This document shows, one piece after another, positions 13,301 through 25,000 of a stretch of 64,000 bases of DNA (positions are counted from its first letter, which is position 1; the number at the start of each line of letters is the position of its first letter). The position numbers and the translations under genes are program-made. Under the pieces are notes generated by a model. The model had not been told where the DNA came from and made no database searches. It saw nothing but the letters and a program-made list of their open reading frames with translations. The stretch comes from Larus michahellis (lineage: Eukaryota; Chordata; Aves; Charadriiformes; Laridae), in assembly GCF_964199755.1 (NCBI RefSeq), contig NC_133896.1, positions 176,069,092-176,133,091 of the forward strand. Reading direction: 5' to 3'.

Positions 13301-16300
13301 AAAGTCCACTAAGGATCTCATGCAGTTTTTTGATTTTGCAGAAATGATAAATTTTCCTCATTGTAGCCAAAACTGTCCACTGTGTATTTATGTGAAAGTC
13401 AAAAATACCAATATTAGACACTTAAATAATCTCTGTTATATAGTACCTGTTGTTAAGACCGTAATTATCAATGCTGCTTTGATAAACTACTAACAGGGTT
13501 ATGTTATCTTGTGCTTTTAATATTCTGTGGCCTCCTGGATGAGTTGAATAGTAGTTACAAAGTCCAAAGCTCCATATTCTTTAAATTTGAAAAAATGTTG
13601 TGCAGCTCTCTTCTTAGGATTGCTGCATTATTGTTTCCCAGCCATGTTAGCTCAAGCATTAATTTTATATGTTTTTACTTTTAAAAACACAAAGCCATTC
13701 TCCATTCTGCGATACGTGCAAGTTATGGAACGCATGAAACAAAAATAGCTTGCAGTAGCCACTCTCTGTAAAACATTGGATGAAAATACAAAGAGACGGT
13801 GACAAAAATAACATAGAGATGCTATTTATTGTCTGTTTGGTTACCCTGACAGGTATTCAAAGAAGAAGAAGAAGCTATCAAAGTTGATCTCCACGAGGGT
13901 TGTGGTAGGACCAAACTTTTCTGGCTGATGGCATTAGCAGATTCCAAAACTATGAAGGCTATGGTGGAGTTTAGAGAACAGACAGGTAAAACACAACTCT
14001 TATTACTTGCTCTTTATCCTGATTATTTTTACCTTTTATGTGAGCATCTGTCAAAAAAGAAACCAAAAACCAGTTGGGGTTTTCACCTGCTTTAGCGCAG
14101 TGCTTTTAGTCATTTGTTAATAAAAATAAAATAGTTTAACTGCATAAGAATTGCTGGTTTTCTGGTTGTTTTCTGTGATTGTTGTTTTAGATGTCTGTTA
14201 GAGTATCAGTTCCGTAGGTTTCATTACAATGATTTTCGGTTTTCTTTACTTTTGCGGACCTAGGCAAACCAACCACCAGCAGTTCTGAAGCGTGTCGTTT
14301 CTGTGGTTGTAGGAGTGGAACAGAATTATCAGCAGTGGGAAGCGTTTGTTCTGATACAGATTGCCAGGTGTGTATTAGCAATTATCAATCATCATGAATT
14401 ACGTACATAGAAGAGACTGCAGGATCAAATTGATTCCTTGTTTTGAGTAAAAATTGTTCATCCCTGTGGTCCGTTTTAAATAAGACCTCTCATATGAAAA
14501 GGTTTGAATATTGAATATTATTTTGTAATTCAAATACTTCCAAGTTTGTAAATGTATAGTTTGATTACAGGCTACAAACACCATCAGACAAAATACTGGG
14601 TAGTTTCATTATTATTTTCAAAAGTATCTCAAGTTTTCACAATAGCATTCCAAGTATAAAGTAAAATATACACTGCCGACATGAAGTCTGGTGTACTGGG
14701 AAGCTTGATAGAAGCAGTTTGCAATAACAGCCTGTTTATTATGCAAGTGTACAACATTTAAGACTTGGCCACGTTTGTCGAGTGTATCCATGTGTCCTGA
14801 GGGATTTTACGCCCGACAGTGTAGATAAAATTGGCAGAGGGCCAAATCCTAACCAGATTCTGATCCCACCCTATTTATTTCTGTTTGTGTGGTAAATTTG
14901 TCTCCTTTGTTTTCCCACACAGCCTACTGACTATATTATATTACTGTTATAATAATTCAGTTCAATTCGTTGTTAGCTTCTGGACAACTTTTACAAGTTT
15001 TCTGCTTACTAGGGGTAGGAATTAGAGGTGGTTAAAATACCAGTTCCATATAAAAGGGCTTTATGCTGGTTAATGATCAGCTCGTGATGTGTTCTTAAGA
15101 GCGGGTTACTTCATACCTTTCCCGAAAGACCAAAATCTGCAGATATCTTAAAGGCTGTTAATAAAGGGCAAGCAATATTTATGTAGGAGGCGCTTAACAT
15201 ACAAAATATTAATGAAAGACTATTTCTCTTTACATTAAAATTAAAAATGAAAATTTAAGAATTATGGTTTCACTATGGCATTGCTATTCAGGAGTAACAT
15301 AAGTAAACGAAGGTAGTCAGTTTTATTTCAAGTACACAAAATGGGCGGTTTTTCCCAAGTACCTGCTGTAGCAGTAGACAACACGGATCGTGATTCTTTC
15401 GTCTCAGTTTATTGCACGAACCCGCGATCCTTCAGAAAGCGGCACTGTATCAAACCGTTCAGTGGAGGGGAAAAAAAAAAAAGAATAATTATTTACTTTT
15501 AATAGGAGTATGCTAAAATTGCCTGCAGCAAGACACACCCCTGCGGTCATCCGTGTGGAGGCGTTAAGAACGAAGAGCACTGTTTGCCGTGCTTGCACGG
15601 TTGCGATAAGAACGCTACAACTCTTAAACAAGATGCTGATGACATGTGCATGATCTGCTTTACTGAAGCACTTTCAGCAGCACCAGCTATCCAGGTTTAT
15701 TTTAATATTTTTTTTCCTCCCCTTTTTAAGAGATTAGTATTATGGTTGTAATGTTAAGTGTGTAAGAAGCTAAAATACCAAGTCCCTCAAATTATACTTT
15801 TTAAAACTTCAAAACACCGTCAAAAGACACCGTAACAATACGTAAGTTGCTAAAAAGCTTTCTTTTTTTTCTGGCATTACTGCTATTTCGAGAAAGCAGA
15901 TTGTATCAATTTAGTTTCCTGTGTGTACTTTATTCAGAATAGATGGTATTTTATAAATGAGAAAAACAGCTGAGGTAATTGATGGATATAGTTATATGTT
16001 TCGTGTATCCACTGGTGGTTTGGGAATGGAAAGGTTATGATTCTAACAACCATTTTATATTCTTTCTCTTTGTTAAGAAGAAAATAGGGGCCTTCTAAGA
16101 TTTAAAATAAATTATTTTTTGGAATTGATACATGTTGCCGCTTAAAAGCAAATAACTACTTCCGGTTTCGTGGTTAATGTAACTTCAGTGTTCACTTCTG
16201 CGTATTCGTTTCTATAGCTGGACTGCAGCCACGTTTTCCATTTGCAATGCTGTCAACGAGTACTAGAAAACAGATGGCTTGGGCCAAGGATAACTTTTGG

Positions 16301-19300
16301 GTTTATGTCCTGTCCTATTTGCAAGGTAAATGAGCTGTGTGTTTACTGCCTACATCAAACAAGTTACCTAATATTGTACAAATTAGTTTTACGTCCCTTG
16401 TTTCCTTAATTTCTCCTGTCACTCAAGAAAGGGTATCATTAGATGCATCTTTTTACCTTCCCCTGCTGTTCCCGGAAGTAAGGGTGCTCTTAAAGCATAA
16501 AGCAGACATTATCTTAATGCTGATTTATTCTTAGCACTATCAGCTTGTAAATTCCCAATGTTTAGGGCTGGCAGAAGCCGGGGGGAAGAAGTATTAATGC
16601 AAATTATCTGAAGCAGGAAAGTTGGCTTCTGTATTACACTAACCCTTTTTAAAGCCGCTTTGCTTTTCGGTATGAAAGGGTCAGAGCTGAAGAAGGTATG
16701 TCCTTAGTTCAGCTTAAATTACTAAAAATTCCTCTTGTGCTCCACAAAACCATAATTGCTGTGAGCAAAAGCATATGATGGCTGCTGGGAAGGAAGAGCA
16801 CCTGAACACCCTAACAATATGAAATTTGTGAATGGTCAGCCGTTTCTGCGTGCTGTGTTTCTTCCTCCGTGCTGCATTTGGGTAATTTCTGGCAGTAGCT
16901 TGTGCCTATTCAATGATAAAGACCTGGCATAGAGGACTGTCAGTCATCACGCTTAATTGCTGAACAGTAAGTCAAAAAGGACCAAAATGAGAGAAGACAT
17001 ACCATCAGAATATTCCTGTGCTGTGGCGAATATTTCACGGACGCTTTACCATCTCTCTGCGGTCGTTACAGTCTGTTGTAAGGGCTGATGATTTCATATA
17101 ACGAAAGGTTATATAAAAGTCATTCCTGGTTACTGTTTTTGCAACAAATAAAGTATATACTGTATTAGCCATATTTTGAAATGTCCGTTGCCTAAGCTTT
17201 TAATTTTTATGACATCATTACACTGTTTGTGTTTGACCATAATACAAATTATCACAGCCGTTGTAATAAAGGTGCGAGATATTTTAATCAGGTGTTTGTT
17301 TGTTGTTTTTTTTTTTATTTCAGAACAAAATCAATCATACAGTGTTAAAGGATTTGCTTGATCCAATCAAAGAACTCTATGAAGATGTAAGGAGAAAAGC
17401 GCTAATGAGATTGGAGTACGAAGGGTTGCACAAGAGTGAGGCCATCACAACACCCGGTGTTAGATTTTATAATGACCCAGCTGGCTACGCCATGAACAGA
17501 TACGCTTACTATGTTTGCTACAAGTGCAAAAAGGTGTGTCGATTAGTGCTTTCTCAAGTGAAATTTTCTCAAATGAAATGTATGTTATCGTTTCAAAAGT
17601 AATTTCTTAAAGAATGGAACATATATTTAATGTGTTGTGTATGGAGTAGGAAAGCAGGAAAAGGAATTGTTGTTAATTGGAAAAAAAAAAAGTGTTGAGC
17701 GAACTAAATGTACATAGAGTCTTACCTTGTAAAGCTCAAATATACATACAGAGCAGTTCAGAAACCATGGCATATTGAGGTCATAGTCTTGGAAAAATGC
17801 GCAGATATTGTCTTAGAACACCAACCGTCCCTTTGTCCCACTACCAACTCATACTTTACATGAACGTTAAAATAGTATAAATGTAGGTTTCATTCTAACT
17901 CTTTGATATGGAGAGTTCCTCACTAAGATTCCACCTCAATACTACTTTTATCCAAGGTGGAGTTGATTGGAACTGCAGCAAACAGTGATTTTGGGGCAGA
18001 AATATGACCACTACTGCAAGTCTGTTGGTGTGGTTTTCCCCAGTGATCGTCTCAAAAGATGGGAAGCGTCTTCTGTAATTTCGATTCATGATGGTGCAGT
18101 AGTTCAGGATGGGGATAAGGAAACTGTCATCCTTAACCGATTATGCCAAAGTTCAGATCTTAGCATCTTGAGTGCCTTTGAAGTGCAGCGACTATGGGGA
18201 TGATGGCCAGATGCATTAGAAGAATGAAAAAGGAGTAGGAAGAGGAAATGTGTGGTCTAGCCTGCTGGACTCTGGGTCATATATGTACACCTTTCTTCAG
18301 GTAGGGGATATGAAACTTATCCAGAAGACAAAAATTGTGTGCAAACAGCCCCTGGTTTCCCCAGCAGCAGAGAAGAGATGTTCTTTATCTATGGTTAGAG
18401 AAATTTTGGATAATCCCTGGACCCCTCCCATAGCTTCTTTTATCTGAAGCTGATTTTAGCGCCCATCTTGATCACATCTTTTTCCTTAGGAATGAATGGA
18501 ATAAGGCAATTTCATGGCAAAATTTTCAATGGAAACCGCAATAATTTTTACGTTAAGTGCACAATTTGGTAATAAGAGGAGAAAGGATTGACTTCCCTTC
18601 CATATGCTAGAGAAGAGCAATAATGAATCCTTCTTGCTCATTACTACACTGTTATTAAGTTCACTTTTGTTCCTGCCTCCCACAGCTAATCAATTTTCAC
18701 TCCTCATCCCTTAGCAACTTGCCTAGTGTCTTTTTTGCCTCCCTTACAAACATATTTTTATTATCTTACTTTCTCCAGTTTTTATTCCTGTCCCTGTTTT
18801 TCATCATGCTTTCTTTCCAGTACTTAATACTCAGTTATTTCAGTGCCTTTCCCTCTTTTTTCCTTCCCTTGTTTCTTGTTATTCCCTTTCATACTGTGTC
18901 CATGTGTCTGAACAGTGATATTCAACTGTCTAATTTCTAACTTCTTTCCTTCTTCCAGCACCTGTTCACCCCAAAGTACTACCTCATTCCCTGACATACA
19001 TTCCATAGGACTCTCCCTTTTCTTTTTAGTCTGCAGAGCTTGGGGGAAGGTGGGCTGCTTAAATTTTCCCTCCTCAGAGTTGCCTTGAGACCACTTCCCT
19101 TTTATAATCAGCGCAAAAAGGCAAGAATTCCCAAGAACAGGAATTTTGTGTGTTGCCTAATTAGTTAATAAGATGATAATGAAGGAAGTAAGTTATTCAT
19201 TGCCTCATCTCACCACTCCATGTGAAAACACATTAGTATATGAGGAAATTCATCAGAGTTGGTAATCTTACTTGGTGCGTTTTTGTGCTCAGTGTGTCCT

Positions 19301-21349
19301 GGTAGAATAAGATGAGAAAGCAGCATGAACTTGTAGAAAACAGCAAAACTATAATAATAAGGGAACCCACGTAAGCATAAAAACTGATGCTGCTTTTGGC
19401 TAGTAAAAAAATATCCCTCCTGGTAGAACGTTTCTTTGCTGCCTTCAGCCTCAGTCCTGTCTTTCTCACATAGAGTCCATAGAGCAGCCAAATACTATTT
19501 GAAATGCCTTACGGTCACTTGCATAGACCAGAATATGTTGCACAATTTTCGGTCTTGTTTATCCTGAGATTGAGACACGTTGTCTTAGGGCCTCAAAAAC
19601 ACACATCTAGAGTCAGAGTCAAGAGATAGCAGAATAGTGGAGACTACAGTAATGACCCTTATTCATCATTTTCCCCTTACAAATTGAATTTGTTAAAATA
19701 ATAGTTGTCTCTGGTTTAATGTCCAATCATTTCTATATGAAATGTAGGCATATTTTGGTGGCGAAGCTCGTTGCGATGCTGAGGCTGGACAAGGAGATGA
19801 CTATGATCCAAGAGAGCTTATTTGTGGTGCATGCTCTGATGTTTCAAGGGCTCAGGTAAGCAAAAAACTTGAATTCATGTTTTTATTTCATTCTGAAGCT
19901 CCGAGTATCTGAGCTGTATGACAATTCAGTCATTTCTAATTCTATGTATTCTATAATATTGTATAATATTAATATATACTACAGAATGTAGAAATGTGTT
20001 GGATTGTTACAGCGTGGCTACTTCATCTATCGGCATTTGTTTTCTTTCTGTTTAGATGTGTCCCAAACACGGTACAGATTTCTTAGAGTACAAGTGCCGC
20101 TACTGCTGTTCAGTTGCTGTTTTTTTCTGTTTTGGGACAACGCATTTTTGCAATGCTTGCCATGATGATTTCCAAAGAATGACAAGCATCCCTAAAGAAG
20201 AACTCCCACACTGTCCTGCAGGTAGTATTTTTACAAAGCAAATTTACCACACTGAATTCTGAGATTAGTAATTACTTCTAATTGATATTCTTTTCTTTTC
20301 TTGCTGATAATTTAAGGGAAAAACACAGGGTCAGTCATACAAATTTTAAATTCAGTATCTTGAATGACATTTGGATGGGTCTGTCCTGTGCGTGCTTTTG
20401 GGTTTGTGTGGGTTTTTTTTCTGGCAATAATACAGGCAGTGTCATCACACTGATCCTTTAAACATTAGCTTCTTCACTACAGAAAGACATTTCAATTTAC
20501 TTCCACCAGTTCAGACTTGAGATGTGTAATGATGTCTTAAAATTATATTGGAAAAAATTAACACACTAGTATTACATGATATATCTGTACTTAGGTACCT
20601 GTCACATGCAAACTGTTGCCCCAGTGCCCTAGTTTCTAACTTTGTGTGCCATTTATTTTATCTCAATAAATCCTATTATTTACCTTGCTGTTGAAAAAAC
20701 AAGTGAGATCTTTTTGATTAGATATTTACATGAAACAAACGAAAAAAATTACTATTCCTGGTATAACCTTAGAATTATTGTTTACTGCAGAGTGTAATTC
20801 TTGTTCATATTTATCGATTTTGCTTTTAGATTGTGCTAATTTCTTACGTGGCATTAATTAGATGAAACTTATTTTAGTGATTCTCCCTACAAGCTATTTA
20901 CTTTTTTTTTTACTTTGATTTATTTTAAATTACATGGCAGTTTGATCATTTGGGTTTTTTCATCAAATAACAATTCAGCGTTTTACATAACTGTTTTACT
21001 GTTGGCCTATTAAGCCTTTAGACTTCTTGCTTGAATTTGACTTTGTGAAAGAACCTTTCTATCTTTTGTTTCTCAAGTCTTCATTTTCGATGCCTTATAA
21101 AGTCATCTTATAGATGTTATTACCTTCACTTAGAGTGTTTTTTGAGGAAATGTAAGATATGTTTATTAACATCATCTGCAAGCGTTAATCTTTTCCTTCT
21201 TTTCTTTTCCCCTCACCCTGAAATTCCCTGTAGGTCCCAAAGGTAAACAACTTGAAGGAACAGAATGTCCACTTCACGTTGTCCATCCACCCACTGGTGA
21301 AGAATTTGCTCTGGGTTGTGGGGTTTGCAGAAATGCTCACACTTTTTAG
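1059..21349 (+). CDS. MYCBP2: MYCBP2 (PAM/Highwire/RPM-1 E3 ligase), C-terminal 14 exons, spliced
   Basis: The span holds 14 coding exons whose joined frame gives the last 710 residues of the giant PHR-family ubiquitin ligase; the 5' part of the gene lies outside the window. All junctions have AG/GT borders and the reading phases fit. Counting back from the stop in the recalled 4640-residue human numbering, the residues are about 3931-4640. Visible domains are a conserved helical region (exons at 1059-9886), a B-box-like Cys/His cluster (11280-11408), a RING-H2 finger (C4390, C4393, C4408, H4410, H4413, C4416, C4437, C4440) and a tandem-cysteine zinc domain with the two relay cysteines C4520 and C4572. 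Family knowledge: the human protein passes ubiquitin between these two cysteines and esterifies threonine; it controls axon and synapse development and axon degeneration (NMNAT2 turnover). No frameshift or stop is seen in the joined frame. Confidence 0.96.
1326..4209 (+). other. MYCBP2 intron
   Basis: Intron between contiguous protein segments (VQRQ|VTSLL). It contains AT-rich unique-looking sequence and short homopolymer tracts; nothing else can be supported. Confidence 0.8.
4210..4493 (+). CDS. MYCBP2: MYCBP2 coding exon
   Basis: The acceptor is preceded by a long T tract (4188-4206). The frame starts [15 protein letters not shown] and continues directly from the previous exon (VQRQ|VTSLL). 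It ends after two bases of a serine codon at AG|gtttgt, which is completed by the C at 4792. It includes a Gly/Thr-rich stretch (about 4411-4470, [12 protein letters not shown]) likely to be a flexible linker. Confidence 0.95.
4792..4888 (+). CDS. MYCBP2: MYCBP2 coding exon
   Basis: A 97-base exon reading [18 protein letters not shown] and ending KDMAA in phase 0. The donor is gtaagt at 4889-4894 and the acceptor is tgcag at 4787-4791. Confidence 0.95.
4889..7717 (+). other. MYCBP2 intron
   Basis: Long intron. The segment from about 6340 to 7370 is less AT-rich than its flanks and may be an old unidentified repeat, but I cannot assign it to a family. Confidence 0.75.
7718..7837 (+). CDS. MYCBP2: MYCBP2 coding exon
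   Basis: Forty codons, [18 protein letters not shown] to RCIATTR, with acceptor aacag and donor gtaaga. Unusually, the exon frame stays open for a further 106 codons into the intron, to a stop at 8153-8155 (see findings). Confidence 0.95.
7838..9784 (+). other. MYCBP2 intron containing a CR1 fragment
   Basis: Intron carrying a CR1 3' end at about 9250-9445. The first 318 bases are open in the exon frame. The segment at about 8700-9120 is GC-richer and unassigned. Confidence 0.8.
9250..9445 (+). mobile_element. CR1 non-LTR retrotransposon, 3' fragment
   Basis: Shows the characteristic CR1 end: ggctgcccagggaggtggtg, then ttggactcgatgatc, then ttccaacct and a tail of ATTCTATG-type units. Strongly 5'-truncated (about 195 bases), sense to MYCBP2, with several deviations from the usual CR1 wording, so not recent. 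Confidence 0.93.
9785..9886 (+). CDS. MYCBP2: MYCBP2 coding exon
   Basis: Thirty-four codons, [20 protein letters not shown] to DGQQKQM, with acceptor aatag and donor gtgaga, both ends in phase 0. Confidence 0.95.
9887..11279 (+). other. MYCBP2 intron
   Basis: No feature recognised. A 110-codon open frame on the minus strand (10422-10754) has no recognisable domain and is taken as chance. Confidence 0.75.
11280..11408 (+). CDS. MYCBP2: MYCBP2 coding exon, B-box-like zinc region
   Basis: Forty-three codons with the Cys/His spacing C-x2-H followed by [20 protein letters not shown]. This pattern resembles a B-box-type zinc site. The acceptor has a T-rich tract (ttttttcag) and the donor is gtagag. 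Confidence 0.95.
11409..13852 (+). other. MYCBP2 intron, pyrimidine-rich on + strand
   Basis: The stretch 11500-13100 is markedly T/C-rich, which produces spurious hydrophobic open frames (for example 12034-12414). No RNA gene or repeat family recognised. Confidence 0.75.
13853..13985 (+). CDS. MYCBP2: MYCBP2 coding exon
   Basis: Starts [20 protein letters not shown] and ends after one base of a glycine codon (ACA G|gtaaaa), completed by GC at 14264-14265. Confidence 0.95.
14264..14367 (+). CDS. MYCBP2: MYCBP2 coding exon
   Basis: Reads [20 protein letters not shown] and ends CSDTDCQ in phase 0 before gtgtgt. Its cysteines belong to the cysteine-rich stretch just ahead of the RING. Confidence 0.95.
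14368..15505 (+). other. MYCBP2 intron
   Basis: AT-rich intron with a short A tract near 15470; nothing else supported. Confidence 0.75.
15506..15694 (+). CDS. MYCBP2: MYCBP2 coding exon, start of RING-H2
   Basis: Sixty-three codons with a Cys/His-rich segment ([20 protein letters not shown]) and then CMICFTEA, the first RING zinc pair (C4390 and C4393 in 4640-residue numbering). The donor is a weak gtttat. Confidence 0.96.
15695..16217 (+). other. MYCBP2 intron within the RING coding region
   Basis: This intron splits the RING-H2 between its first and second zinc-ligand pairs. AT-rich, no other feature. Confidence 0.8.
16218..16325 (+). CDS. MYCBP2: MYCBP2 coding exon, core of RING-H2
   Basis: Thirty-six codons, [12 protein letters not shown] through [10 protein letters not shown]. 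They supply the remaining RING ligands Cys, His, His, Cys and the final C-P-x-C pair. In a relay-type ligase this RING recruits the E2. Confidence 0.97.
16326..17323 (+). other. MYCBP2 intron
   Basis: No feature recognised apart from a T-rich acceptor tract at 17300-17320. Confidence 0.75.
17324..17533 (+). CDS. MYCBP2: MYCBP2 coding exon, RING to tandem-cysteine linker
   Basis: Seventy codons, [20 protein letters not shown] to YYVCYKCKK. The charged helix after the RING leads into the tandem-cysteine (TC) domain, whose first C-x2-C pair is in the last codons. The donor is gtgtgt. Confidence 0.96.
17534..19747 (+). other. MYCBP2 intron with unassigned open frame
   Basis: Contains a 78-codon + strand frame (17967-18203) with balanced amino-acid composition and an overlapping 64-codon minus frame; neither matches a family I know. 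The segment 18700-19010 is strongly pyrimidine-rich on the + strand. Confidence 0.7.
19748..19855 (+). CDS. MYCBP2: MYCBP2 coding exon with upstream relay cysteine
   Basis: Thirty-six codons, [16 protein letters not shown] to [14 protein letters not shown]. The TGC at 19772-19774 falls at position 4520 counting from the C terminus, the upstream relay cysteine of the human enzyme. The glutamate of ELICGAC falls at 4534. Confidence 0.96.
20056..20221 (+). CDS. MYCBP2: MYCBP2 coding exon with downstream catalytic cysteine
   Basis: Starts [18 protein letters not shown]. The TGT at 20128-20130 (FFCFGTTHF) falls at 4572, the downstream cysteine that esterifies threonine in the human enzyme. The surrounding Phe residues and the His of NACHDD (4583) are present. 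It ends after one base of a glycine codon. Confidence 0.97.
20222..21233 (+). other. MYCBP2 last intron
   Basis: AT-rich intron, no other feature recognised. Confidence 0.75.
21234..21349 (+). CDS. MYCBP2: MYCBP2 last coding exon and stop
   Basis: Reads [20 protein letters not shown] to [10 protein letters not shown] and stops with TAG at 21347-21349. The acceptor is ctgtag at 21228-21233. Confidence 0.97.
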
Positions 21350-22040
21350 ACTAGAGTATTTTTTTTTTTTACCAGAGCAAAACAGGTGCCCTCATCCCTC
21401 AAGTGTCCTGAAAATAAAGTCCAGCTGGGATGAGGACGGGACCATTTCATAACCCAGGTAAAAGGAACAATTTACAGTGCAAGAAGGATGCCAAATACCA
21501 TGTACATAATTCTTGCTGTGAGATATTGACATTTTTTGAACTGAGACATCAAAACTTGTGAGGTGTTTGCATGTGGCCATTACAGTCATCGGCTAGGAAA
21601 CATTGGACATTTACAAATAAATAATTGCTATTAAAGGATCTGTGTGTCTGTGGACTATGAATGATGCTGGCTTTCAGGAGAAAGAAAAAAAAATATTGAT
21701 TATTGTATACTGACTTTTTGTAATCTTGTACAATTGTAACGCATCACAAGTGGGGATGGGAAAGAAGAATATTCTGGTTTATTTCCTAGACTGTTATAAA
21801 AAAAAAAAAAAATTGTGTTAGGAAGGCATAAATGTAACAAGTATCACACTGTATATAAAGGTATCAATGTTTGTCCTGTATAAGAATTATTAAATTACAA
21901 CAGCAGTTTCATTTAAACTTCTGGGTTATGTTTGAGCCTGAAATTTTAATGAAGTGCAATACTGAGTGTGCCTCATATCTTGCAGCTGTAAACATAATGG
22001 AATGTACATGTCAATAAAGCCACTGTACATTTTTATACAG
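21350..22040 (+). other. MYCBP2: MYCBP2 3' UTR with several poly(A) signals
   Basis: AT-rich sequence after the stop. AATAAA hexamers lie at 21413-21418, 21616-21621 and 22013-22018; the last, followed by a T-rich stretch, is the best candidate for the main 3' end. The end point is an inference, since no transcript evidence is available here. Confidence 0.6.
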
Positions 22041-25000
22041 TGAAAGTCTAATGAATGTGTAAGCCTCCATTTTCAGAAATGTTTTTTACAACGGGGCGGG
22101 GAGGAGGGGGGATGGTTCTTACACTTATTTCAGCAGGTTCTTTTAAAAAGTAGGAAAGTTTATTGTTTAAACTGGTAGTTATAGAAGTACGTAGGACACA
22201 AAGAGCGCTGCTCAAATCTCTAAAAGAGAAGCTGGATAAATGTAGAAGCATTCATATGAAGTACTGTATTTCAATTTCCAACAATGTTTTAAAACATAGA
22301 AGACGACTCCATTTAAAATTATTTTTATCCATTATTAAGACTCTTCAGTAAAATTTCACCCCCACTTTTAGGACAAATGGCCTTTTGCCATGAATCCCAA
22401 AATGTTCATTTAATAAGAGTCCCAGGTCCTCTGCTCCTCTATAGCGAAAAGCAAACTATAGCTTCAAGTAAAGACATGAACAACTGCGCTCACGTTTAAA
22501 ATATTGGTAGATGGCACTCAGATAGGTCAGAGCACCTTCACTGGACCGAACCATGGGCTCCATTTCCCCTGACTTCAGACATCTGGAATGTGTATGTCTG
22601 ACTGAACTTCAGAATAGCTGGGGAAAAACACACACCTCAAGCACAACTTACCTTATTCACGGCGGGGGTGGGAGAGGTTGCAGGCGTGGAGACAAAGGTG
22701 GTCAAACGCAGGGCTTGCGCTGGGCTTGCTCTTTGGTTTTTGAACAACTAACAGTCATCCAAACAACTGAACTTGTGACAGTGAGGAATTTTAACTAGTA
22801 GGTATGTATTTGCAAAGATATACATCAGGAGATAGGCTGCTTGGTAAGTTCTTGGAATACATTTGAAATAAATACGCTATATGAAGTAGAGAAAGCAACT
22901 AAAAGGCAGCTTTACTAGATTTGATTATGACTGAAAGGCAATTTAGATGAGAACAACCATGAAGTGACAACATTCATTCTCTAGTGACAGAGATTGTAGA
23001 GTTTCTTTTTTTTCGTGTGTGTGTATGGTTGGACTCGATGATCTCAAAGGTCCTTTCCAACCATGAAGATTCTATGATTCATCAATCTGAAAGGAAAGGA
23101 GAGAGAAAACAAGGTAGAGAAATTATTTTCAGTAAATTGACTGAAGCCTTAGATAAGATCCTGTAGGAATCAAGGGTAAATAAAAAAAAATTATTTAGGG
23201 GAGTTGACGTTTTCTTTAGAACAGCTGTACTAAGATCACAGCCAGCAGCTGGCCTAGTGCAAACAAAGGATATAACTTGTACTAAGCAGTGAGCTTAGAC
23301 AAGTCAGGAATCATATATTTCAAAAAAAAAAAAAAAAAAAGAAAAGGAAACAAAATCAAATTACTACAGATGAATAGCAGGGGGGAAAAGGTACAAGATA
23401 AAACTTAACTTGCAATGGACATAAAGAATAACAAGTAGGCAAGAGAAAGACTGGTCCTGTATCTGCAATGATGAAGCCCTTCATTCCACAAAAAAATCAC
23501 CAACAGTTTCAAATCGCATTAAACCTTTATTTGAATGTTAGGAGGGAGCCAATGTGGTGTTTTTATTCAGCATCTTTGAAGAGTCAAGATACTTCCTACA
23601 TTGTACCTCACTTTTAGAAACAGAGTACGACTCACCTGTCCAGATTATGTCCATACTGTAGGTGTTTACCTCAGACGTAGTCATCTTCAGTGGAGAGGGG
23701 CAGAAACTTCTGGCATGTGGTTCATTTCATCTCAATATAAAACACAAGCCACTTGAATGTAGATGACTACAATGTGCCTTTTCCAAGTCAAGTCATCACA
23801 ACCTATTCTGCAGTCTGAAGCAGAAGCAATATTTTGGACCCAAGACACCACAGCCTTCAGCACCAGGGCAGACTTTTTTTTTGAGAGGAAATTGAAATAC
23901 AAAGAGTGAAAGGTCAAAGTTTGACACGCTCTTCCATGTTTGTGGCTCCACGTTCCCTGGTTAATGTGTTGGGTTTTTTTCTTTGTAAACAGATCATCAG
24001 CCTTTCCTCTGCCCTAGCGCTCCACACATTCTGGTGGGTGAAAGGTAGACGTTGTGGCCTGAGGTTTGTTGGGTCATTTTTTGATTTTTGCCAAATAATT
24101 CCTGAAGATACACTATAGACCGTAAAAAGACTAAGTGTTTTTATTTAAAAAAGTAACTTCCTTACTCAATACTTGACGATCCTGTATCTACAATCTGTGA
24201 ACTCCTATTGGACATGCCCCAAGTCACTTCAGAATGGTTCTACGGACTCTTCAACTCATCATACAAGAAATGTGCTGTAGGGTTATCAGAATTAATATAG
24301 CTATTTAGTTGGGAGGTACTGCAGTCAATTTGGATTATACCAGTGGTATTAAACCAGTGGTTAGAGTACAACAGGGTGTACACAGGACAGAAGCTGGAAA
24401 AAAGCAAAGCCCAGTGTGTTTATTAAGGATCTGCCTATCATACTATTTAGATGCCTCACTCCTTCAGAACTCAGCCCCCTCCTCACTCCCTACTTCTCAT
24501 CTACACGCAAAGCCTCACATCGCTGCCTCCGCTGCTCGTCACCGGGACTCTCAGGTGCTGATTTCTGTCCTAATCCACCACAGACAAGCCCTTTTGCTCC
24601 TTCCATTGCTTTCTAGCTACTGTTTCTCCATTTTAGGAGCCTCTTCCTGCACCCCGGTGTGCAGGAGGGGAGCTGCCATGTGGATGGGGAGCAGGAGGAG
24701 CAGCGCCCGAGTCAGGCTGGGCACTGCTGCTTTTCCCGGCTGACCACACATAGCAGACCCTGGGGCTGCCAAATCCAGTGTACAGTGTATGCCGTACCAC
24801 TTTAAAGCCAATATAAGATGGCTTTAGAGGGATATTTTTTTTTTCCCTGTATGAGTACGCAAAGAGGAACATTAAGTGTTCATAATGCAGGTGTCAAAAG
24901 TATGTAAGAGGTATGGCTGCGTTTACACCACAGATTTCAGCACTTCCATGTTCCCAGGTCATGGATTAGATGTCTGTAACAGAAAATTCAGAGGGTGTTT

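Noticed and set aside
21252-21452. A 66-codon + frame over the MYCBP2 stop
   Set aside because: It is another frame over the last MYCBP2 exon, whose true reading is fixed by the splice phase and the CRNAHTF ending.
24309-24872. A 144-codon + frame with overlapping minus frames
   Set aside because: No recognisable motif, and frames open on both strands in a GC-richer patch; taken as composition.
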